This document shows positions 1 to 6,026 of a DNA stretch of 32,172 nt, piece by piece. Origin of the DNA: Pirellulales bacterium. Its GTDB lineage: Bacteria; Planctomycetota; Planctomycetia; Pirellulales; Thermoguttaceae. Below the pieces are notes generated by a model. It worked only from the letters and a program-made list of their open reading frames with translations. It had not been told where the DNA came from and did not search any database. The stretch covers positions 1 through 32,172 of the forward strand of contig JAFGDS010000031.1 of assembly GCA_016931995.1 (NCBI GenBank), given 5' to 3'. Position numbers and translations under genes: made by a program. Numbering within the stretch: the stretch's first letter is position 1; every line of letters begins with the position of its first letter.

Positions 1-67
1 CGCCGCAAATCAAAAGAAGAAGCGACAACTGGAGCGATACCGCCAACACCTGGCAAACGCCGTCTGA
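1..67 (+). CDS. Possible C-terminal tail of an upstream gene (partial)
   Basis: Reading frame 2 is open from the left edge to a TGA at 65-67 and gives a short, charged tail ending in KKKRQLERYRQHLANAV. The lysine/arginine-rich amphipathic character looks more like the end of a real protein than noise, but only 21 residues are visible. No family can be named. Frame 1 is open for longer but runs into the heptamer repeats and has no protein character. Confidence 0.3.
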   Translation, partial: AANQKKKRQLERYRQHLANAV

Positions 68-195
68 AATGCTTAACGGCGTTGCCCAACGGGGTAAACG
101 CCTTCGGATCCCCCAACTCGCAAAAAGCAAACTCCGAAGCGGCCAACGACAGTGTTGACGGCGTGGGTACCACGCCCTCCTCGCTCGCGCAACGC

Positions 196-272
196 CCCCA
201 ATCCCCAATCCCCAATCCCCAATCACTGACCACTGACCACTAACCACCAGCCAATAACCACCAGCCACTCCC
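196..272. repeat. Eleven-unit heptamer array (CCCCAAT-type followed by CACTGAC-like units)
   Basis: Four perfect CCCCAAT units at 196-223 are followed without a break in the 7-nt period by CACTGAC, CACTGAC, CACTAAC, CACCAGC, CAATAAC, CACCAGC and CACTCCC, ending at 272, three bases from the fucosidase stop codon. The minus strand, which is the fucosidase coding strand, reads GGGGATT repeats with four G-runs and could form a G-quadruplex in the mRNA 3' end. CCCCA(A/G)T is, from memory, the STRR1 heptamer of filamentous cyanobacteria. Confidence 0.85.
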
Positions 273-275
273 CCC

Positions 276-1793
276 TCACCTCTTCCCCGTCGGGTACACC
301 GCGAAGTCCCACAGCGTCGGGCCGCCGGTCGAGTCGATGATGGACAGGCGCACGCGGTCGGCGGTCACTGGCGGAAACGAGACGTCGATGCCTGGACCGC
401 CGATGGTTTGGCCGCGGTGGATCGTGCGCCAGCCGCCTTGGCCGTCGGGCACTTGTAGCTCGAACGCGCGGACGGCGTCGAGATACTCGCTGGCCGTCGC
501 CCGGGCGAACGTCTTGGGGCCGCCCAGATCGACTTCGAGCCAGGCGGTCTTCACGTCGTCGTCGGTGGCCCAGCGCGTGCCCGTCTCGACGGTGACGTCC
601 ATGTCCACCGCGCGGTTCGGGCCCCATTTGTCCGCGTCGTTGTGGTACACGTTCGACGCCGTGACCGGCCGGTCCACAACGAGCGAATCCTCGACCAACT
701 CGGGATGCTCGATCAGCCGGGCCAGGTCCATGAGTCGCTGGACCGTCTCGGGCGGAATCCGGCCCGATCGGTCCGGCCAGGCATTGAGAAGCAGATTCGC
801 CTTCCGCCCGACCGAACGCCGGTGGATCTCCACAAGCTGCCGGGCGGGGCGAACGTCGTCCTCGGCGCCCCAGAACCACCGCCGCTGTCCCATCATCGTG
901 CATACTTCGTTGGGGATGTAATACTGTCGGCCCTCGAACGCAATCCGCGGGTTGTGGCCCTCGGCTGGCGGATAGATGAGTTCGCCGTTGTTAACGTCCT
1001 TCGGCCAGATCGGCACGGGCGGCTTCGAGACGCTCTTGCCGAAATACGTCGGCTCCCGCTTATGCACCTGGCTGCCGTCGACAAAGCCCTGGTTGTGCAG
1101 AATCAAGCAGTCCGGTTGCAGCGACTTGCAGTGGGCGTAAAGCCGCCCGAGCGCCCCGGGCGTGTCGGGCCCCATGTCCCAGGGGATGTCGCACCAGAGC
1201 ACCGTGATCGGCCCGTATTGCGTCAGAAGCTCGGTCATCTGATCGAGCACGAATCGCTCGTACTGCTCGGGCGTCCTCTTCGGCATGTGGTGCGAGTCCC
1301 AGCCGAGCGAGTAGTAGAACCCCGGCTTCAGGCCGTGCTTGCGGCACGCCTCGACGAACTTCTCGACCACGTCGGTTTTGTTCCCGCTCGTGGCCACGGT
1401 GAAGTCGGAATGCTTGCTGGGCCACAGGGCGTGGCCGTAGTGGTGCTTCACGGTGAGCACCATGTACTTCATGCCGGTGTCGCGGGCGGTCCGCGCCCAC
1501 TGGTCCACGTCCAGCGCGGTCGGCGCGTAGTCCGTGCTCTTGGCCGGCGTGCGTCCAAACTGATCGCCCACGAACGTGCTCAGCCCGAAGTGGACGAACA
1601 TCCCGAACTTCAAATCCTCCCACGCCCGAATGGCGGGCGTCGGCTCGGTAGCCACGCCGGCGGTCGCCGCGGCGATTGTCTTCGGCGCGTCGCCGGGCGT
1701 TTTCGAAGCCGGCTCGTCGCCGCGCAAAGCGGACGCAGCCAACCCAATCAGCAAGGACACAAGGACGCAACACCCGCTCTTGTTGATTTCCAC
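276..1793 (-). CDS. Secreted alpha-L-fucosidase, GH29, with C-terminal F5/8-type (discoidin-like) domain
   Basis: The product is 505 aa and probably removes alpha-L-fucose from extracellular or cell-wall glycans. I chose the GTG at 1793 because a strong AAGGAG (1801-1806, minus strand) sits 7 nt upstream and it yields a clean signal peptide (VEINKSGCCVLVSLLIGLAA). An ATG at 1817 is in frame but has no ribosome binding site. GH29 signatures follow in order: GMFVHFG, the TVKHHYGHALWPSKHSDF block, FYYSLGWD, and LWCDIPWD, where D202 stands at the family's nucleophile position (usual context WFD). Roughly the last 130 residues (from about VVDRPVTASN) form a beta-rich module of the F5/8 type C kind, usually sugar-binding. 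The acid/base residue cannot be assigned by eye. The gene stands alone between two heptamer arrays. Substrate is unknown; planctomycetes commonly use such enzymes on fucosylated algal polysaccharides. Confidence 0.9.
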   Translation of the reverse strand: MEINKSGCCVLVSLLIGLAASALRGDEPASKTPGDAPKTIAAATAGVATEPTPAIRAWEDLKFGMFVHFGLSTFVGDQFGRTPAKSTDYAPTALDVDQWARTARDTGMKYMVLTVKHHYGHALWPSKHSDFTVATSGNKTDVVEKFVEACRKHGLKPGFYYSLGWDSHHMPKRTPEQYERFVLDQMTELLTQYGPITVLWCDIPWDMGPDTPGALGRLYAHCKSLQPDCLILHNQGFVDGSQVHKREPTYFGKSVSKPPVPIWPKDVNNGELIYPPAEGHNPRIAFEGRQYYIPNEVCTMMGQRRWFWGAEDDVRPARQLVEIHRRSVGRKANLLLNAWPDRSGRIPPETVQRLMDLARLIEHPELVEDSLVVDRPVTASNVYHNDADKWGPNRAVDMDVTVETGTRWATDDDVKTAWLEVDLGGPKTFARATASEYLDAVRAFELQVPDGQGGWRTIHRGQTIGGPGIDVSFPPVTADRVRLSIIDSTGGPTLWDFAVYPTGKR

Positions 1794-1944
1794 GATGAGA
1801 CTCCTTCGCAACGACATTGAATCACCGCACGGAACCTCAGGAAGTATGATAGATTGTCGCGCCGGCCCTTGTCCAGCAGTCACACCCGTCGCGCGAGCAG
1901 CGCACGAACGGCCCGTGCTCGCCCACCGTCGCTCGCGTCGCGCT

Positions 1945-1979
1945 CCCCAATCCCCAATCCCCAATCCCCAATCCCCAAT
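1945..1979. repeat. Second CCCCAAT heptamer array (five perfect units)
   Basis: Five perfect head-to-tail CCCCAAT units lie upstream of the fucosidase gene. The sequence just before both arrays is alike (TCGCTCGCG, then a short variable stretch), so the two arrays are probably copies of one larger element and not independent slippage products. Confidence 0.85.
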
Positions 1980-2160
1980 CCCTCGCCCCCCGTCCCCTCT
2001 CTCGTGCCTCCCCTGGGAGACTCTGGCCTCGTGTCCAAAACGGCCCAAAAACTGGCCTTGAAAGGGCACCATCGCGTCGGGGACAATGCACGCGTTGGAC
2101 ACTTCCCCGTAAGGCACTCAACGGAGGCGGCCCGCGGGCGGACCGCCGGTTCGATAGCCT

Positions 2161-2225
2161 GTACTCCCATGTTCGCACTCGTCGCGCTCCGCGTGACGAA
2201 TCCTCACACGGAGCGTGAGGAGTAC
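2161..2225. repeat. Nested palindrome of the TCACACGGAGCG type
   Basis: The inner arms CGCTCCGCGTGA (2185-2196) and TCACACGGAGCG (2204-2215) are complementary with one mismatch. They are enclosed by perfect outer arms GTACTCC (2161-2167) and GGAGTAC (2219-2225). This is an REP/MITE-like element. I recall very similar strings scattered in planctomycete genomes but cannot verify that here. Confidence 0.65.
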
Positions 2226-2364
2226 GACCCCGGCGGCCGGCTGTACGTCGCGGTCGGGTGGTGGTAATCTGGAGCCGAGAGTCTTTCCCGCGGTTCTCGG
2301 TCGCCGGCGGGGATGATAAAACGTCCCTGCCCCGGAACCCCCACACTCAACGAGGCGTAATGCG

Positions 2365-3420
2365 ATGAAAAAGACTGCTGCGAACAGGTGTTCCTGTCCG
2401 GCGGCGGCGATTGCCGGCGCGATGTGCCTGCTGGCAATATGCTCCACCGCGGCCCGCGCCGCCGCGCCGACGCTGCAATTCAACCCGCAAGGCAAGTTCA
2501 AAATCGTCCAACTGACCGACCTGCATTGGAATTCGACCCAAGAGGAAGCCCCCAAGACCCTCGAGGTGATCGAAAAAGTCATCGACGCCGAGAAGCCGGA
2601 CCTCGTCGTGCTCACCGGCGACGTCGTCGTGACGGAGCGCGACCCGCTTGAAGATTGGACGCGCCTGACCGAACCCATTCGCCGCCGCGCGATCCCCTGG
2701 GCCGCCGTAATGGGAAACCACGACGACGAGAAGCACGGCGTCGCCCGCCGCGACATCGTCAAACATCTGGCGGCCCTGCCCGGCAGCCTCGCGCGGGAAG
2801 GCCCCGAGTCGCTCGGCGCGACGGGCAACTACGTCCTGACGATCGCCGGGAGCAAGTCGAACGAAGCCGCCTGCGCGCTCTATTTCCTCGACTCCCAAGC
2901 CTACCCGACGATCGAGGCGATCAACCAATGCAAGGACGTCCGCTCGCGCTACGGCTGGGTGTCGTTCGACCAGATCCAGTGGTATCGCCAGACGAGCCGC
3001 CAGCTCCGCGCCGCCCGCTGCGGCGAGCCGCTTCCGGCAATGGCCTTTTTCCACATCCCGCTGCAGGAATACTGCGACCCGATCCTGTTGAAATCGAAGA
3101 TCGGCGCCCGGGGCGAAAGCGGCTCGCACGGAACGCTCAACTCCGGCCTGTTCGCCGCCATGCTCGAGGAGGGCGACGTGATGGGAGTGGCCGTCGGCCA
3201 CGATCACGACAACGACTACGCGGGCTGCCTGTTCGGCATTTGCCTGGCCTACGGGCGAGTCAGCGGCCTGGCCGCCTACGGCGACCTGCCGCGCGGCGGC
3301 CGGGTCATCGAATTGACGGAGGGCAAACGCGAGTTCGACTCCTGGATCCGCCCCGCCGAGGGCCCCGTCCGCAACCGGATCCATTTTCCGACGTCGTTCG
3401 AGAATCGCGACGGCGGGTGA
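2365..3420 (+). CDS. Secreted metallophosphoesterase (calcineurin-like)
   Basis: The 351-aa product has a basic N-terminus, a hydrophobic core and an ARAAA end, a typical signal peptide of about 33 residues. The dinuclear-metal motifs follow in family order: TDLHW (DxH), LTGD (GD), GNHDDE (GNHD, about residues 116-121), FFHIPLQEY (single His, about 229) and GHDHDND (GHxH, about 278-284). This is the layout of purple-acid-phosphatase or Sia1-like phosphohydrolases. The likely role is hydrolysis of an extracytoplasmic phosphoester; the substrate is unknown. The ribosome binding site is weak (GAGG about 9 nt upstream). The gene stands alone and converges with the membrane-protein operon. Confidence 0.88.
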   Translation: MKKTAANRCSCPAAAIAGAMCLLAICSTAARAAAPTLQFNPQGKFKIVQLTDLHWNSTQEEAPKTLEVIEKVIDAEKPDLVVLTGDVVVTERDPLEDWTRLTEPIRRRAIPWAAVMGNHDDEKHGVARRDIVKHLAALPGSLAREGPESLGATGNYVLTIAGSKSNEAACALYFLDSQAYPTIEAINQCKDVRSRYGWVSFDQIQWYRQTSRQLRAARCGEPLPAMAFFHIPLQEYCDPILLKSKIGARGESGSHGTLNSGLFAAMLEEGDVMGVAVGHDHDNDYAGCLFGICLAYGRVSGLAAYGDLPRGGRVIELTEGKREFDSWIRPAEGPVRNRIHFPTSFENRDGG

Positions 3421-3467
3421 GTTTTTTATCGATGCTCCGTCCCGTTTATGGTTTTGGCTGCTTGGCG

Positions 3468-6026
3468 TTAAAGTACTAGAGCGGCCCGCAGTAGGGCGAA
3501 GAGAACGTCGTACCGGCCGCGCTGCGCGGCGTCGGGCTGCGGCTGCCAGGAGCCGCCCATCCGGTAGTCGTCAAACGACGGGCCGAACCCGATCGCCGTG
3601 ACGCGGCCCTTGCCCAGCGACGTGGTCGCCGCGACGGTCGTGTTCCCGATCCGCGCCACGGCCGATCCGCCGGACACCGCGCAGCCGACCTCGTCCGGCA
3701 GCCTCAACGTCGAATCGGCCAGGACCACTTCGCCCCGAACGTATTGCTCCGGCTCGATGGCCAGCCCAAAGGGCCAAAGCAAACTGTTGGCCGTCGAGCG
3801 GTAGTTGCCCGGCGAATCGACCACCAGCACCCGCCCACCCCGCGCCACGTACTCGACGAGCCGCCGGCGGTACTCCTCGCTCACCGAGCCGGTGGGATGC
3901 AGCACGACGAGGGCGTCGCCGGCAAAGGCGTCCGCGCCGGCTCTCCGCGACGTGAAACATCCCAGCCGCGGAATCCACTGCTCGAAAAGCCCGAATCCCT
4001 CGCCCTGGCCTTGGATGTAGGCGCCCTTGGAAAGCGGCGCGTCGGACACGGTTCGGTCGATCGCGACGTCCACGGCGTCGCGCCGGGGCACGGGCGCCGG
4101 CATGGCCGCGCGCGCCGATGCCCCGGCGCCCAGGCACGCCGCGGCCCAGCCCGCTAGAAAACACGCGGCCAAAAGCGCCCCGGCGCGGCTGCCGCGGGCC
4201 GTCCACAAACCAAACGCCGCCAGCGCCGCGCCGGCCAGCCCCAGCGGAATCGTCAGCAGCCGCCAACGGCCCGGCTCGTCCCAATAGCTTCGGCGGTTGA
4301 GCCAGTCGAGCATCCCGATGGCGAGTTCCGACTTGCCCGGCTGAAAGAGCGAGAAATTCGAGAAGATGGTCGAGTCGGTGAACGCCAGAACGCGGCCCGC
4401 CCCATGCCGCGCGGCCCAAAGCTGAATGAACGCGCCGGCGCGGAGCGTGGCCCGGTATTCGGCGGGTGGATGGTAGTTTTCGTGCTCGTATTGCGAGGGC
4501 AAGCTCCACAGCCCGATGTCCCAGAGCGCCGCCCGGCCGCTCGAACGGCCCGGATCGATCGAACAGGAAACGGCAAAATCCATCCGTTCCACGTATTGCA
4601 CGGCCGGATGCGGTACGAGGGCGGGCCGATACGCCTGCTCGTAGGGCGTGCCCACGCAGAACAACAGGTCGTCGCGGAAGGCGAAGCCGAACTGCCGGGC
4701 GACGTCGTTGATGTACGCGGTCGAGTTGAAGACGTTCGTGTGGTCGCCGATCAGAAGAAGCCCTCCGCCGTTGCGGACGTACTGCGCGATGGCGGCCACT
4801 TCCTCGGGCAGGAAACGCGCCGTGGGCGTTTTGACCACGAGGACGTCGCAGCCGCGCAGCGTCTCGGCGTCGATCGCGTCCGACTCCACAAGCCGCGACA
4901 TGGAGAAAAACCGCGAGGCGTAGTCGTACAGCACCCGATACGTGTAGCTCGAGGGCTCGCCATAGTGGTCCTCATCGTAAGCGGCGTCCGTGGGCTCCCA
5001 CTCGCTGTGCCGCTCGACGAACGTCACGCGGCCTTCCCGAGGGCTCCCGACCGGGTGCCACGCCCAAAGCCACGTCGGCACGGCCGCGCCCAACGCGACG
5101 AGCCCGCAGCAAAGGGCCAGCCGACGGCGCGGGAATGCCCTTCCGGCGGCCGGCGGTTCCACGCGCGATTCCACCGGCGGCACGCTCACCAGACGAACGG
5201 CCAAGAGCGTCGGCCCGGCCAGAAGCATCGCCGGCAGCCACCAACTAAACGTCTGATTCATCACGCTCGGGGGCAAACTCGCGTCGGCCCGCGCGACGCG
5301 ATGAACATACAATCCCAAGATCATTCCCAGTCGCACGGGCAGCCACGCGGCGACGACGAGAAGCAACGTGCCCGCCGCGCGGCCCCAATCCGACAGACGC
5401 CGCCGCGGCGGCGCGTCTCGAAACACCAAGCCGAGCATCGCCAGGCCGCCGGCGGCAAACAGCAACGTGGCTGGATCGATCAAAAGGTCCCACGTCGCGC
5501 CCAGCCGGTGCACGTCGTCGCCGGCGCGAATCGCCAGCGTGCTGCCCTCGACGCTGGCCTCCACGCCGAGGGCTCGAGCCACCACGCCCATCAAGTGCGC
5601 CAACGGCGAGGGCAGTTCGTGCGATCGGGCGGTCCAACATCCATAGGCCCATGCAACGGGCGCCTGCGCCAAAAGCGTCCAACCCGCCATCGAAGCGCCG
5701 CCGGCCAACGCCCTCGGCCATCGCCGCGGGATCGGCGTCCAATGCAGCAACAACCCGGCGAGCAGCAGAAGCGGCGCCGCCCGATACGGCCACGGCATCA
5801 CCCAGACCGGTAAAATCCATATCGCCGCCGCCACGAGGCATTCGCCCTGGGGACTGTCCCAATTTTCGTTCAGCGAAAATGGGACCGTCCCCTTATTCGT
5901 CGCCCACAACACGACCCCCGCCGCCAGACTTGCCGCCCACAACCACGCGCTGGCCGGGCGATAGCATCCCAGCCCGGCCGTCCACGACGCCGACACCAGC
6001 GCAAGGGCCAGCCACGCGCGGATCAT
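3468..6026 (-). CDS. Large membrane protein: exosortase-like core without cysteine plus two DUF4350/GATase-like domains (downstream paralogue)
   Basis: The product is 852 aa. The ATG at 6026 overlaps the stop of the upstream gene (ATGA), and GGAG lies 8 nt before it, so the start is well supported. Residues 1-280 are several membrane helices. Within them, about 141-245, the layout resembles exosortase/archaeosortase: RALGVEASVEGSTLAIRAGD, a helix, RRRLSDWG, a helix, then LPVRLGMIL near the family's final Arg motif. At the expected active-site Cys the sequence reads GATWDLLID. Residues about 330-600 form a Rossmann-like GATase1/DUF4350-type domain (CDVLVVKTPTARFLPEE, VRNGGGLLLIGDHT). A further membrane region and a second such domain (DALVVLHPTGSVSEEYRR, VARGGRVLVVDSPGN) complete it. 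Residues 44-62 come from an inserted palindrome. The two-domain layout is seen directly; the exosortase relationship is inference. No function is assigned. Confidence 0.8.
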   Translation of the reverse strand: MIRAWLALALVSASWTAGLGCYRPASAWLWAASLAAGVVLWATNKGTVPFSLNENWDSPQGECLVAAAIWILPVWVMPWPYRAAPLLLLAGLLLHWTPIPRRWPRALAGGASMAGWTLLAQAPVAWAYGCWTARSHELPSPLAHLMGVVARALGVEASVEGSTLAIRAGDDVHRLGATWDLLIDPATLLFAAGGLAMLGLVFRDAPPRRRLSDWGRAAGTLLLVVAAWLPVRLGMILGLYVHRVARADASLPPSVMNQTFSWWLPAMLLAGPTLLAVRLVSVPPVESRVEPPAAGRAFPRRRLALCCGLVALGAAVPTWLWAWHPVGSPREGRVTFVERHSEWEPTDAAYDEDHYGEPSSYTYRVLYDYASRFFSMSRLVESDAIDAETLRGCDVLVVKTPTARFLPEEVAAIAQYVRNGGGLLLIGDHTNVFNSTAYINDVARQFGFAFRDDLLFCVGTPYEQAYRPALVPHPAVQYVERMDFAVSCSIDPGRSSGRAALWDIGLWSLPSQYEHENYHPPAEYRATLRAGAFIQLWAARHGAGRVLAFTDSTIFSNFSLFQPGKSELAIGMLDWLNRRSYWDEPGRWRLLTIPLGLAGAALAAFGLWTARGSRAGALLAACFLAGWAAACLGAGASARAAMPAPVPRRDAVDVAIDRTVSDAPLSKGAYIQGQGEGFGLFEQWIPRLGCFTSRRAGADAFAGDALVVLHPTGSVSEEYRRRLVEYVARGGRVLVVDSPGNYRSTANSLLWPFGLAIEPEQYVRGEVVLADSTLRLPDEVGCAVSGGSAVARIGNTTVAATTSLGKGRVTAIGFGPSFDDYRMGGSWQPQPDAAQRGRYDVLFALLRAALVL
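5849..5892. repeat. Palindromic REP/MITE-like element inside a coding sequence
   Basis: The left arm at 5849-5868 (GGGGACTGTCCCAATTTTCG) and right arm at 5874-5892 (CGAAAATGGGACCGTCCCC) are complementary apart from one mismatch and one extra A, with a 5-nt loop TTCAG. Each arm also has its own dyad GGGAC-N-GTCCC. It is read in frame in the membrane protein as NKGTVPFSLNENWDSPQGE, a hydrophilic insert between hydrophobic helices. Confidence 0.85.

Larger units (their letters stand above)
1794..2364. other. Intergenic, repeat-rich divergent region
   Basis: This 571-bp gap lies between the divergent fucosidase and metallophosphoesterase genes. It holds the second CCCCAAT array (1945-1979) and a nested palindrome (2161-2225), listed separately. 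The open frames across it are low-complexity translations of these repeats (such as GIGDWG and its complements), and I see no credible gene. No convincing promoter was found. Confidence 0.6.

Noticed and set aside
196-272. CRISPR-like array
   Set aside because: The units are 7 nt, without spacers and without cas genes.
1854-2346. Overlapping open frames on both strands (GIGDWG-type peptides)
   Set aside because: They are translations of the heptamer array and the palindrome at 2161-2225, with no protein character.
4404-5813. 469-codon plus-strand frame
   Set aside because: It has the same arginine-rich shadow character and is antisense to a well-supported gene.
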